From Bacillota bacterium (GTDB lineage Bacteria > Bacillota > Clostridia > Christensenellales > UMGS416), in the NCBI GenBank assembly GCA_023435705.1, contig JAEYRH010000005.1, positions 1 through 64,000 of the forward strand: a stretch of 64,000 bases of DNA, written 5' to 3'. This document shows, one piece after another, positions 33,784 through 41,908 of this stretch (position 1 is its first letter; each line of letters starts with the position of its first letter). The notes below the pieces were generated by a model that made no database searches, was not told the origin of the DNA, and was given only the letters and a program-made list of their open reading frames with translations. The position numbers and the translations under genes were made by a program.

Positions 33784-34551
33784 ATGGCAAAAAGAACGCA
33801 AGGCGGCTTCGCGCTGGAGCAAGAGCTGTATGGCCCGGTGAAAGCATTTCTGCACACGATGAGTTGGGATGTGAAAGCCGAGGTGCATGGGTGGGACGGC
33901 GCCGCCTGCAGGGATGGCAAACTGCTGGCGGTGGAGATGAAGCTCACGCTCAACCTGGATGTGATCCTGCAGGCTGTGCAGCGGCAGAAGGTAGCCGATA
34001 CTGTTTACATTGCCGTGCCATCCAAACGCGCGGCTATGCGCACCCAGCGCTGGCGTGACACACTGGAGCTTCTGAAGCGGCTCAATATCGGCTTGCTCTG
34101 TGTCACTGCGGCGGAGGGTGGCCATGATGTGGAGGAGATGATCGAGCCCGCGGAGTCGCAGGGATCGGCAGCCAGAGGCCACGCTGTGCGCCGGAGGATC
34201 CGTGTGCTGCAGGAGCTCAACGGCCGCACCGGAGACTACAACACCGGCGGTGTCCACAAGGTGAAGTTGATCACCGCCTATCGGGAAGCAGCCCTGCAGC
34301 TGGCGTCCAAGCTGGCCGACAACGGGCCCATGAGTGCCAAGCAGCTGAAGCCCGACGGGCAGAAATCCAAGGGCACCTACAACATCCTGACCGCCAACCA
34401 CTACAACTGGTTCCGGAAGCTGGGCGGCGGGATGTTTGACGTGACCGATGCGGGCCGGGCAGCGCTGCAGACCTATTCTGAAGTGCTGAATCACACGTGC
34501 AATGACTTAATCGATGATGATGAAGTGTTTGCGGGCACGGTGGAAGACTGA
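33784..34551 (+). CDS. DUF2161 protein with PD-(D/E)XK nuclease-like fold
   Basis: A 255-residue protein. The N-terminal half has the nuclease-superfamily pattern: WDVKAEVHGWDGAACRDGKLLAVEMKLTLN gives an acidic residue followed by E-x-K, and the downstream Q-rich helix ILQAVQRQKVADTVYIAVP completes the fold. From about residue 160 there is a basic region and a winged-helix-like C-terminus (NGPMSAKQLKPDGQKSKGTYNIL). The biological substrate is unknown. The ATG at 33784 follows GGAG; the frame upstream lacks a ribosome site. Confidence 0.75.
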   Translation: MAKRTQGGFALEQELYGPVKAFLHTMSWDVKAEVHGWDGAACRDGKLLAVEMKLTLNLDVILQAVQRQKVADTVYIAVPSKRAAMRTQRWRDTLELLKRLNIGLLCVTAAEGGHDVEEMIEPAESQGSAARGHAVRRRIRVLQELNGRTGDYNTGGVHKVKLITAYREAALQLASKLADNGPMSAKQLKPDGQKSKGTYNILTANHYNWFRKLGGGMFDVTDAGRAALQTYSEVLNHTCNDLIDDDEVFAGTVED

Positions 34552-34575
34552 ACACATGTTGTGTCGCTGGTTTTC

Positions 34576-34604
34576 TTGATTATTTATTCTCCAAATTGTA
34601 TAAT
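34576..34604 (+). promoter_or_regulatory. Promoter of argC
   Basis: TTGATT (34576-34581), 17-bp spacer, TATAAT (34599-34604), 32 bp before the start codon. Confidence 0.75.
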
Positions 34605-34636
34605 AATACATATATCCCCGTTCAATGGAGGCTCAT

Positions 34637-35581
34637 ATGAAGTACAAAGCATTCATCGACGGCCAACACGGCACCACTGGCCTGCAAATTGAGGAGCGGC
34701 TCTCCGCCCACCCTGATATTGAGCTCATGCAAATCCCGGCGGACAAACGCAAAGACACGGCCACCCGCAAGGAATTTATCAACAGCGCTGATGTGGTGTT
34801 CCTCTGCCTGCCGGACGCCGCCGCGAAGGAATCGGTCTCCCTGCTGGAGAACAACCAAACGATGATCATCGACGCCAGCACCGCCCACCGCACCCACCCC
34901 GACTGGGCCTACGGCCTGCCGGAGCTGGGCAAAGGGCAGCGGGAAAAAATCGCTTCCTCCCGCTTTGTGTCGGTGCCCGGTTGTTATGCCACCTGCTTTG
35001 TGCTGGCTGTGGCGCCCTTGGTTGCAGAAGGCATGGTGTGCAGTGACTACCCCTTTGTGACAAGCGGGGTGTCCGGCTATAGCGGAGCCGGGCGAGAAGC
35101 CATCGAAAAATATGAGAGCCCCGGCCGGTCAAGCCATCTAGCGGCCTCGCTTTATTACGCGCTGGGGCTGGCCCACAAGCACCTGCCCGAAATGCGGCTG
35201 CACGCCGGCTTGCAGCACCCCCCGGTGTTCAACCCGATCATCTGCGATTACCGGCAGGGCATGGCGGTCTCTGTGCCGGTGCTCAGCCGCCTTGCCAAAA
35301 AGCCCCTCTCCCCCGCCCTGCTCCAGGAGCTATACAGCGGATATTACGCCGGCCAACGCTTTGTGCGCGTGATGCCGCCGGAGCCGGCCGCTGGCCTCAT
35401 TGATGGCTGTCTGGACCCAATGGCCTGCAACGGCACCAACATGGCAGAGGTGTTTGTGCGGGGTAACGTTGAGCAGGCACTCGTGATGGTGCGGCTGGAC
35501 AACCTGGGCAAAGGCTCCTCCGGCGCCGCGGTGCAATGCATGAACATCATGCTGGGGCTGGACGAGGGGCTGGGGCTATAA
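34637..35581 (+). CDS. argC: N-acetyl-gamma-glutamyl-phosphate reductase, short type
   Basis: A 314-residue NADP-dependent enzyme of arginine biosynthesis, reducing N-acetylglutamyl phosphate to the semialdehyde. It belongs to the shorter type-2 branch: FIDGQHGTTGLQIEERL is the nucleotide-binding start, Cys116 in SVPGCYATC is the catalytic thiol, and SGVSGYSGAGREAIEKYE follows. The C-terminal NGTNMAEVFVRGN and GKGSSGAAVQCMNIMLGL are conserved. The ATG follows GGAGG by 6 bp. No other arg gene is close by, so the rest of the pathway must be elsewhere. Confidence 0.94.
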   Translation: MKYKAFIDGQHGTTGLQIEERLSAHPDIELMQIPADKRKDTATRKEFINSADVVFLCLPDAAAKESVSLLENNQTMIIDASTAHRTHPDWAYGLPELGKGQREKIASSRFVSVPGCYATCFVLAVAPLVAEGMVCSDYPFVTSGVSGYSGAGREAIEKYESPGRSSHLAASLYYALGLAHKHLPEMRLHAGLQHPPVFNPIICDYRQGMAVSVPVLSRLAKKPLSPALLQELYSGYYAGQRFVRVMPPEPAAGLIDGCLDPMACNGTNMAEVFVRGNVEQALVMVRLDNLGKGSSGAAVQCMNIMLGLDEGLGL

Positions 35582-35619
35582 ACAAACATCCCCATAAACA
35601 GTGTGACAAGGAGAAGGCC

Positions 35620-36228
35620 ATGATCCTGCGTCATAACGGCATAGAACCGGAGATCGACCCGAGCGCCATGGTCGCACCCACAGCCACCATCTGCGGAGAC
35701 GTGCAGATCGGCGCCAACTGCCGAATCATGCACGGCGCGGCCATTATCGCCGAGGGCGGCAGCATTCGCATCGGCGCAAACTGCGTGGTACTGGAAAACG
35801 CCGTGCTGCGCAGCACAATGTGTCATCACCTCACAATCGGCAGCAGCGTGCTGGTGGGGCCCCATGCCCATGTGGTTGGCTGCATAGTGGAGGACGAGGT
35901 TTTCATCGCCACCGGTGCATCGATCTTTCATGGCGCAACGCTGAAAGCCCGCTCAGAAGTACGTATCCATGGCGTGGTACATATAAAAACCGTGCTGTCG
36001 GAGGGCGCGACTGTGCCCATTGGCTGGGTCGCCGTGGGCGATCCGGCGGTGATCCTGCCACCGGACCGGCATGAAGAGATTTGGGCGGTGCAGAAGCCGC
36101 TCAATTTCCCGTTAACTGTTTATGGCATTGACCGTGATGAAGACGGCGGCAACATCATGCCCCGCATCATGGAGAAAATGACCGGCAATCTGGCAGGCCA
36201 CCGTGATGACCATATCGTGATAGAATAA
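35620..36228 (+). CDS. Gamma carbonic anhydrase-like hexapeptide-repeat protein
   Basis: A 202-residue left-handed beta-helix protein. Repeats of the form (V/I)-x-x-(G/A)-A/N run through PTATICGDVQIGANCRIMHGAAIIAEGGSIRIGANCVVLENAVL. Histidines at 69-70 (MCHHLTIG) and 82/84 (VGPHAHVVGC) occupy the positions of zinc ligands in gamma carbonic anhydrases. Members also include acyltransferase-like and cofactor-binding proteins, so catalysis is not certain. AAGGAGA precedes the ATG. It follows argC by 38 bp and may be co-transcribed. Confidence 0.8.
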   Translation: MILRHNGIEPEIDPSAMVAPTATICGDVQIGANCRIMHGAAIIAEGGSIRIGANCVVLENAVLRSTMCHHLTIGSSVLVGPHAHVVGCIVEDEVFIATGASIFHGATLKARSEVRIHGVVHIKTVLSEGATVPIGWVAVGDPAVILPPDRHEEIWAVQKPLNFPLTVYGIDRDEDGGNIMPRIMEKMTGNLAGHRDDHIVIE

Positions 36229-36285
36229 CAACCGCATACCTTATGAACACGTTGCATACAATCTCCTGTCAGGAGGCCGGTGCCC

Positions 36286-36720
36286 GTGGCAGGATTATCC
36301 GCAGTCGAGAGAAGATTGAAGCTGCCCGTGCTGAAGCGGGTGAAGAAGCTCAGAAAACTCCGCCGCCGCATGCGCCTGTGGGGTTCCTGCGGCGCGCTGC
36401 TTGCCGTGACAGGCTGCGGGCCTCTGTTGTATTATTTGTTTTCAGGCTCCCTGCCGGCCATCTCGTTCGACCAGACAATCTACATCTCAGACGAGTGGGC
36501 AGTGATTGCAGGCACCGTGCTGATCGGTTGGCTGGGCTCCATGCTCTTCTACGGGCAATACAAGCGAGACAAGGACAAATTCGACAAGATCCGGGCGGGA
36601 GCCGTAGAGCTGATCAAGTCCGGTGATCCAATCTGCGAGTGCAAGTGGACACCATGCTCCTGCAAGGACGAACTGATTGGTGAGATGAACGAGCACCACG
36701 ACATCAATTTGTCATATTGA
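36286..36720 (+). CDS. Small two-helix membrane protein with a Cys-rich tail
   Basis: I do not recognise a family. The 144-residue product has a very basic N-terminus (RRLKLPVLKRVKKLRKLRRR), two membrane segments (GALLAVTGCGPLLYYLF and VIAGTVLIGWLGSMLFY) and a cytoplasmic tail with CECKWTPCSC, four cysteines in ten residues that could bind a metal. The GTG at 36286 lies 9 bp after AGGAGG; a GTG two codons earlier is too close to it. Confidence 0.6.
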   Translation: MAGLSAVERRLKLPVLKRVKKLRKLRRRMRLWGSCGALLAVTGCGPLLYYLFSGSLPAISFDQTIYISDEWAVIAGTVLIGWLGSMLFYGQYKRDKDKFDKIRAGAVELIKSGDPICECKWTPCSCKDELIGEMNEHHDINLSY

Positions 36721-36819
36721 ACCCGTCGAGCAGACCCATTTACTGGCAAAGTCAGCCAACTTCTTCTCAATTGTCATATGTCCGGTTATAATGGCATCAC
36801 GTTTCTTAGGAGGTTTCTG

Positions 36820-37212
36820 ATGGCAGGATTGATAGGCCTGGCGCACATTGGCATCTACACGGCCGACATGGACAAGACCCTGGATTTCTACTGCGACAAA
36901 CTTGGCTTTGAGCAATTTTACAGCCGCGACCTTGGCACAACACAGCTACGGTTCGTGCGCGCCGGTGGGTGCATCCTGGAGTTTATCAAGCCCGAACAGT
37001 ATGATGGCTCCAAGCCCGCCGACGGCGTGATCGCCCACATTGCCATCGAAGTGGAAGATATCCGCGCCGTTGTGGCAGGTCTCAAAGCCAAGGGCGTGGC
37101 ATTCCGCACTGAGGATGTGGCCGTGCTGCCGTTGTTTCCCTCGGGCAGCACAAACATTTTCCTGACCGGGCCCAACGGCGAGGCGTTGGAGCTTTACGAA
37201 TACAAAGCCTGA
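36820..37212 (+). CDS. VOC superfamily (glyoxalase-like) protein
   Basis: A 130-residue protein with the paired beta-alpha-beta-beta-beta units of the vicinal oxygen chelate fold: GLAHIGIYTADMDKTLDFYCDKLGFEQF, then VIAHIAIEVEDIRAVVAGLKAKGV and the end FLTGPNGEALELYEY. Likely metal ligands are His9, Glu58 (GCILEFIKP), His76 and Glu123 by pattern. Lactoylglutathione lyase, epimerase and dioxygenase families share this fold; the substrate is open. TAGGAGG lies 7 bp before the ATG. Confidence 0.85.
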   Translation: MAGLIGLAHIGIYTADMDKTLDFYCDKLGFEQFYSRDLGTTQLRFVRAGGCILEFIKPEQYDGSKPADGVIAHIAIEVEDIRAVVAGLKAKGVAFRTEDVAVLPLFPSGSTNIFLTGPNGEALELYEYKA

Positions 37213-37246
37213 GCAGTTACGAGCCCCCTGATGACAATACGAAACG

Positions 37247-37279
37247 AAGCGGGCAGCCATTGATGCTGCCCGCTTTCTC
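37247..37279. terminator. Bidirectional terminator after the VOC gene
   Basis: AAGCGGGCAGC (37247-37257) pairs with GCTGCCCGCTT (37265-37275) followed by TCTCTC; it lies between the VOC gene and the convergent small protein gene. Confidence 0.8.
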
Positions 37280-37299
37280 TCGACAGTCCTTTATGTAGA

Positions 37300-37566
37300 T
37301 CAGCATGGTTTGTTGCAGTCGCAGTTGTTGCCCAGGAATCCATTGTTACCATTGCACAAAAACAGGATAGCGATCACAATCAGAATCCAGGTCCAGTCGT
37401 TGTTATTGTTGTCGCAGGGATCGCAAGAGTTATTGCAGTTGTTGCCAAAGAGCCCATTGTTTCCGTTGAACAGGAACAGGACTGCAATCACGATGAGAAT
37501 CCACCAACTGTTGTCGTCGTTACCCCCGCAGCCGCCGCCGCCAAATAAGTTGCCCAAGCTGCCCAT
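37300..37566 (-). CDS. Small Asn/Gly/Cys-rich protein with two hydrophobic repeats
   Basis: The 88-residue product begins MGSLGNLFGGGGCGG and contains an internal duplication: WWILIVIAVLFLFNGNNGLF and WTWILIVIAILFLCNGNNGF, each followed by G-N-N-C. The linker DPCDNNNND and the end NCDCNKPC add cysteines. Similar small proteins in Clostridia are annotated as chorion-class high-cysteine or spore-associated proteins, without a tested function. GAGGAGG lies 8 bp before the ATG, so translation is likely strong. Compare the gene at 38569, which has the same architecture. Confidence 0.75.
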   Translation of the reverse strand: MGSLGNLFGGGGCGGNDDNSWWILIVIAVLFLFNGNNGLFGNNCNNSCDPCDNNNNDWTWILIVIAILFLCNGNNGFLGNNCDCNKPC

Positions 37567-37823
37567 ATACTATACCTCCTCGAAGCCGAATGCTCAGTCC
37601 TTACATCATACGCAGACTGTTGGGAGGAGGTTACAAAGGCTGGCTGGCGCTTTGTTTCACAAGCAGGAGCCGGAGCTGCTGGCAGCTGCGGCCCGGAGCG
37701 GTATGCGGAAGACCATGTGTGGTGCGAAGAACCAATTCATCAATATCCGAACCCCGAGCAAAGCCAAAATAATAGCTGAGCTTCAACCAGCCGGGCTCTA
37801 CGATTTGGCATCATAAAAAAATG

Positions 37824-37849
37824 CACCCCGGCAACAATATGCCGGGGTG
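37824..37849. promoter_or_regulatory. Hairpin covering the ribosome binding site of the azoreductase gene
   Basis: CACCCCGGC (37824-37832) pairs with GCCGGGGTG (37841-37849); the GGGGTG arm is the only Shine-Dalgarno-like sequence, 7 bp before the ATG at 37857. On the minus strand the same stem is followed by CATTTTTTT, so it could instead be a terminator for antisense transcription. Confidence 0.5.
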
Positions 37850-37856
37850 TTACACC

Positions 37857-38498
37857 ATGAAATTACTTTACATCAAATGCAATCCAAAGCCCGAAGCACA
37901 ATCTGCCTGCCTGCGTGTGGGCCGTGAGTTCGTCAAGCAGTACGGAAAGCGGTATCCGGGCAATGCTGTGGAAGAGCTGGATCTTTATGCCATGGACCTT
38001 CCGGAAGTAGATGGCATCGTTTATCAGGGCCGCTCCGGCATCGTGTCCGGCAACGATTACGACAACCTGAATTATGAAGGCCAGCAAAAAGCCGACCAGA
38101 TTACCGAGCTCTGCACACAGTTCCAGCAGGCCGATCATTATGCCATCGCGGCGCCGATGTGGTCTCTCACCTTTCCATCCAGGCTAAAGGCCTATATCGA
38201 TTGTGTGGTGCTGAACGGTCGCACGATCCGCGTGTCATCCCGCCGGGTGGAGGGGCTTATGGATGACAAGCCCAGGCGTATGGTGTTCATCCAATCCTGC
38301 GGCGGTTCCTACAGCAACATCATCTCCGCCCGGTTTAATTATGGGGCGACCTATTTGAAAAATCTCTTTCTGTTTCTGGGCATGGATGACTTCATCCGTC
38401 TGCCGGTGGATGGCACCGGCATGCCGGACATCGGCATGGAGTGCGCAGTCAGCCGGGCGGTCAACCGGATCGGGTCGGTGCTGAATGACCTGGAATAG
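37857..38498 (+). CDS. azoR: FMN-dependent NADH:quinone/azo oxidoreductase (AzoR-like)
   Basis: A 213-residue flavodoxin-fold enzyme. MKLLYIKCNPKPEAQSACLRVGREF is the FMN phosphate-binding start, YAIAAPMWSLTFPSRLKAYIDCVV the second flavin-contact block of AzoR proteins, and IQSCGGSYS the third. These enzymes reduce quinones or azo dyes with NADH and protect against thiol stress. Its ribosome site is within a hairpin, which suggests post-transcriptional control. It is flanked by the two small duplicated membrane proteins on the other strand. Confidence 0.9.
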   Translation: MKLLYIKCNPKPEAQSACLRVGREFVKQYGKRYPGNAVEELDLYAMDLPEVDGIVYQGRSGIVSGNDYDNLNYEGQQKADQITELCTQFQQADHYAIAAPMWSLTFPSRLKAYIDCVVLNGRTIRVSSRRVEGLMDDKPRRMVFIQSCGGSYSNIISARFNYGATYLKNLFLFLGMDDFIRLPVDGTGMPDIGMECAVSRAVNRIGSVLNDLE

Positions 38499-38517
38499 AG
38501 GCTGAACCAATATAAGA

Positions 38518-38542
38518 GGAAGCCGGCAATTCACCGGCTTCC
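38518..38542. terminator. Hairpin between azoR and the convergent small gene
   Basis: GGAAGCCGG (38518-38526) pairs with CCGGCTTCC (38534-38542), loop of 7 nt, 20 bp after the azoR stop and 27 bp after the end of the small gene on the other strand. Confidence 0.65.
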
Positions 38543-38568
38543 CATCCTTCTCATCCGGATGTAGGCAA

Positions 38569-38763
38569 TCAGCACTCGTCAACACCGCCGCAACCGCTGC
38601 AGAACAGAACCACGAGCAGCAGGAAGAAGAACAGCAGGCTGTCTGTGTCTTCAAACAGTTCGCAGTTGCAGAAAATGATGACCAGCAGCAAGAAGAAGAA
38701 AAGCAGACTATCGCCATTGTCTTCGTGTCTGATCCCCTTGAACAGGCCATTGAGCATACCCAT
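38569..38763 (-). CDS. Small membrane protein with duplicated Leu/Phe-rich segments
   Basis: The 64-residue product starts MGMLNGLFKGIRHEDNGD and carries two near-identical hydrophobic units, SLLFFFLLLVIIFCNCELFE and SLLFFFLLLVVLFCSGCGG, each ending in a C-x-C or C-x-x-C pair. The gene start ATG at 38763 lies 8 bp after AAGGAGG. The layout (G-L-F start, two hydrophobic segments separated by a short polar turn, cysteines) matches the gene at 37300, though the sequences differ. Role unknown; spore coat or envelope is a guess based on similar clostridial proteins. Confidence 0.7.
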   Translation of the reverse strand: MGMLNGLFKGIRHEDNGDSLLFFFLLLVIIFCNCELFEDTDSLLFFFLLLVVLFCSGCGGVDEC

Positions 38764-38883
38764 CAATAGAACCTCCTTTTTCAGTTCTAGTGCAGAATAT
38801 GCCGGGCTTAAAGATTTTGTTCGGGGGCCCTGATCCGGCATGTCCGGGCCAGAAAAGCCGTCAGCCTTCCGGGTCATACTTGA

Positions 38884-38913
38884 GTTGCCAACGGCAACAG
38901 TATCATGTAAAAT
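38884..38913 (+). promoter_or_regulatory. Promoter of the aldolase gene with palindrome over the -35
   Basis: TTGCCA (38885-38890), 17-bp spacer, TAAAAT (38908-38913). The -35 lies inside the inverted repeat GTTGCC-AAC-GGCAAC (38884-38898), a candidate repressor site. Confidence 0.55.
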
Positions 38914-39021
38914 AATAGAAATGTTTGCGGGGCGGCATTCAAATGCATTTGCTCACTCCATGCCCTGCATGGCCATGACGATTTTTCGCCTGACGGGCGA
39001 GCATAGAAAGGACGGTTCCAC

Positions 39022-39951
39022 ATGCCATTAGTCAATACCAAGGAAATGCTGTCAAAAGCCTATCAGGGCGGTTACGCGGTGGGTGCGTTCAACGTGAACA
39101 ACATGGAAATCGTGCAGGGCATCACTGAGGCTGCGGCGGAGCTGAAGAGCCCGCTGATCCTGCAGGTGTCTGCCGGAGCGCGCAAGTATGCCAAGAACTC
39201 CTATCTGGTGAAGCTGGTGGAGGCAGCGCTCCTGGAGTGCGACCTCCCCATTGCGCTGCACCTGGACCACGGCGCTGATTTTGAGATCTGCAAGTCCTGC
39301 GTGGACGGCGGCTTCACCTCGGTGATGATTGACGGCTCCCACCACAGCTTCGAGGAAAACATTGCGGTGACCCGCAAGGTGGTGGAATACGCCCACGCCC
39401 GAGGCGTCACCGTGGAAGGCGAGCTGGGCAAGCTGGCCGGCATTGAAGACGATGTGAATGTAAGCGATGACGACGCTCTTTACACCAACCCTGACGAGGT
39501 GGAAGAGTTCGTGACCAAGACCGGTGTGGACAGCCTGGCCATCGCCATCGGCACTAGCCACGGCGCGTTCAAGTTTGCCGGTGAGCCCAAGCTGCGCTTT
39601 GACATCCTGGAAGAGGTTGCCCGCAGGCTGCCCGGCTTCCCGATCGTGCTGCACGGCGCATCCAGTGTGCCGCAGGAGTATGTGGCTGAGATCAATCAGT
39701 TCGGCGGCAAGATGGCCGGTGCACAAGGCGTGCCAGAGCACATGCTCCGTCAGGCAGCCCGCCTGGCCGTGTGCAAGATCAACATTGACAGCGACATCCG
39801 TCTGGCTGTATCCGCCGGCATCCGCAAGCACCTGGCCGAACACCCCGAGCATTTCGACCCCCGCGATTATCTTAGACCGGCTCGCGACAACGTGCGCGCC
39901 ATTGTCAAGCACAAGATCCTCGAGGTGCTGGGCTGCGAAGGCAAAGCATAA
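39022..39951 (+). CDS. fba: Class II fructose-1,6-bisphosphate aldolase
   Basis: A 309-residue zinc-dependent aldolase of glycolysis/gluconeogenesis. Zinc ligands lie in IALHLDHGADFEI, AIGTSHGAFKF and VLHGASS; SVMIDGSHHSFEENI and VEGELGKLAGIEDDV are family signatures. MPLVNTKEMLSKAYQGGYAVGAFNVNNMEI is the canonical start, with AAAGGA upstream. It stands alone between its own promoter and a strong terminator. Confidence 0.96.
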   Translation: MPLVNTKEMLSKAYQGGYAVGAFNVNNMEIVQGITEAAAELKSPLILQVSAGARKYAKNSYLVKLVEAALLECDLPIALHLDHGADFEICKSCVDGGFTSVMIDGSHHSFEENIAVTRKVVEYAHARGVTVEGELGKLAGIEDDVNVSDDDALYTNPDEVEEFVTKTGVDSLAIAIGTSHGAFKFAGEPKLRFDILEEVARRLPGFPIVLHGASSVPQEYVAEINQFGGKMAGAQGVPEHMLRQAARLAVCKINIDSDIRLAVSAGIRKHLAEHPEHFDPRDYLRPARDNVRAIVKHKILEVLGCEGKA

Positions 39952-39966
39952 TTCAAACATAAATAC

Positions 39967-39998
39967 AAAGAGACAGCCGATTACCGGCTGTCTCTTTT
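39967..39998. terminator. Terminator of fba (bidirectional)
   Basis: AAAGAGACAGCCG (39967-39979) pairs with CGGCTGTCTCTTT (39985-39997), loop of 5 nt, T-run to the right and A-run to the left; it also faces the convergent lipoprotein gene. Confidence 0.92.
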
Positions 39999-40026
39999 GA
40001 TACCATGCAGTTATCCAAAAGCAAGC

Positions 40027-40662
40027 TTATCGATCTTTGCCCGGCTCCAATGAAATGCTAATTGCGTACTTCTCATCAGAGCCCTCAGTCTTCTTGTGAT
40101 AAAACGTGGTGATCTGCATCCCGCTCTTGTCGCTGCCCTCCCACCGGGCGTCCCCCAGGCCGCTGGTAACCGGTGGCGATTGGGTCAGGAAATCGGTGGA
40201 GCCGATCATTGGGGTCAGGTTTTTATCCAACATGGCCTTAAGTTCTGCGGCGCAGGCAAGAAAGTCACGCTCCGTGGAGAATTCCGCAACCAGGTGCATG
40301 TGGGTCATTTTGTCATCGGTAAAGTAGAAAACGGGAAAAGCTGTAATCATCGGGTCAGTATACGCAATCATCTTCATGTCAAACACGATTCCAAGTGTGC
40401 CGCTTTCAAAGACTTGTGTTTCTCTAACGGAAGTCTTTTCGTCCATCCCGCTGATGGCAAAGAAGTCCGCTTTGCTCATAAACCACTGGGTTTGTTGAAA
40501 CGCGAATCCATCGTCTTGTACAAGGTCATCCAGCAGCACCCGCTTCTGAGCAGGCTGCTTGGTGGGATTCATAGCGGCGGTTTCACAGGCACCCAACGCC
40601 ATCATAAGAAGCAAACAAACTGTCACGGTAAATAGAGCCTTGATGCAACGATTTCCAGACAT
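40027..40662 (-). CDS. Lipoprotein of unknown function
   Basis: A 211-residue lipoprotein: signal MSGNRCIKALFTVTVCLLLM, lipobox ALGAC. I do not recognise the mature domain (TQWFMSKADFFAISGMDEKTSVRETQVF; FPVFYFTDDKMTHMHLVAEF), which looks like a compact alpha/beta extracytoplasmic fold. The ATG reading MSGNRCIKA follows GGGAGG by 8 bp. It is convergent with fba and lies downstream of the AraC regulator at 40762 on the same strand, about 100 bp away. Confidence 0.75.
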   Translation of the reverse strand: MSGNRCIKALFTVTVCLLLMMALGACETAAMNPTKQPAQKRVLLDDLVQDDGFAFQQTQWFMSKADFFAISGMDEKTSVRETQVFESGTLGIVFDMKMIAYTDPMITAFPVFYFTDDKMTHMHLVAEFSTERDFLACAAELKAMLDKNLTPMIGSTDFLTQSPPVTSGLGDARWEGSDKSGMQITTFYHKKTEGSDEKYAISISLEPGKDR

Positions 40663-40761
40663 CAGGAGCACCTCCCGCCCATCAAAACCGACAAAGCAAT
40701 GTGATGCCATCAGTATAGGCTGAATGACAATCAAAGCAAGGGGAGATGCTGTCGAAAACCG

Positions 40762-41694
40762 TTACTGTGCCTGATCTTCCATATGAACGATCTTGGCCCC
40801 ATAACGCCGCTGTGTCTTTTTGAATTCTGAAGGTGTCACTCCATAACTGCGCTTGAATTGGTTCACAAAATAGCTCAAGTTGTTAAAGCCCGTGTCCATC
40901 GCGATCTCCAGCAACTTCTTGTCAGTGGACTCAATCATGATCGCGGCCTGCGCGACGCGATAGTGATTGATGTACTCTGTGATGGTGCGCCCGGTCATGT
41001 CCTTGAAGAACCGGCACAGATAGCCCGGGCTCATGCTGGCCACTTTCGCAAGGGTTTGCACGGTCAGCTTGCTGTTGCTGTTGCTGTGGATATAGTCATA
41101 AATCCTACTCATCCGCTCGGCCCGGTAATCCACGCACTCCATCGTGACCACAGTTTGGCCCTTCGGCGGGCAGTTGGCGCAGATCTCTGCAAACGCCGCA
41201 TAAAGGCAGGCCTTGATCCTCAGTTCGTAAGCGGCCGGTTGCTTCTGAAGAAGATCATATGCTTGCAGCACGCTGTCCATCACGGCTGCCTGCCACGGAA
41301 CGCCACGCGAGAGCATGACAGGCAGCTCCATCTGCCCCTCGCCCATGGGCGCGATGTATCGCTGTGTGACAGCATCGTCATCGGGGCCCTCCAGCAGCCT
41401 GGAGTGGAACACCAGCGCATTGTAGCTGCACGGCCCTCCTTCCACGGCAAAGGCTGCATGCACCTGCCCGGATGGCACAAGCGCCATGTCGCCCACTTCC
41501 ATCAAAACCCTCTCGTTGTTGAGCGCCAGCACGCATCGCCCGCTAGCCACAAAGAAAAACTCCCATTCATCATGCCAATGGGTGGGCAGAATCTGGTGCA
41601 TATCTCGCACCACCATCATATAATAGTTGGCGGGAAAAGGCCCCAGCGAGTGGTGGCTGTCTTCCTTGAGCAATGGATTATGTGCCAGCCTCAT
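40762..41694 (-). CDS. AraC-family regulator with cupin domain
   Basis: A 310-residue regulator. The N-terminal cupin domain contains LPTHWHDEWEFFFVASGRCVLALNNERVLMEVGDMALVPSGQVHAA, where histidines of HWHDEWE may bind a ligand or metal. The AraC domain occupies the last 100 residues (LTVQTLAKVASMSPGYLCRFFKDMTGRT and LEIAMDTGFNNLSYFVNQFKRSYGVTPSEF). It is divergent from the importer genes 41909-45694 with a 214-bp gap and most likely controls them. Confidence 0.93.
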   Translation of the reverse strand: MRLAHNPLLKEDSHHSLGPFPANYYMMVVRDMHQILPTHWHDEWEFFFVASGRCVLALNNERVLMEVGDMALVPSGQVHAAFAVEGGPCSYNALVFHSRLLEGPDDDAVTQRYIAPMGEGQMELPVMLSRGVPWQAAVMDSVLQAYDLLQKQPAAYELRIKACLYAAFAEICANCPPKGQTVVTMECVDYRAERMSRIYDYIHSNSNSKLTVQTLAKVASMSPGYLCRFFKDMTGRTITEYINHYRVAQAAIMIESTDKKLLEIAMDTGFNNLSYFVNQFKRSYGVTPSEFKKTQRRYGAKIVHMEDQAQ

Positions 41695-41908
41695 GTTTCA
41701 TCCTCCGTGCAGTCCCAGAGAAACGCAACAATTCTTCCATTACCATATGTAAAAATACCGATAATGAAGGTCACAATTGTGCAAGCCGTATAACAATGCT
41801 GGACTATATTATCATTATATAGAAAAATTCAGATTTAGCAAACGACCATATCAAAACCGATATGGACTGTATTTGTTGGTCTGCAAGAACCCTGGAAGGA
41901 ATCCTGCC

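Noticed and set aside
37590..37772. A 60-codon plus-strand frame between the small Cys-rich gene and azoR
   Set aside because: No ribosome binding site, basic random-looking product, and it overlaps the promoter side of the minus-strand gene.
39052..39960. A 302-codon open frame opposite fba
   Set aside because: Antisense of a clear aldolase; composition-driven and without similarity.
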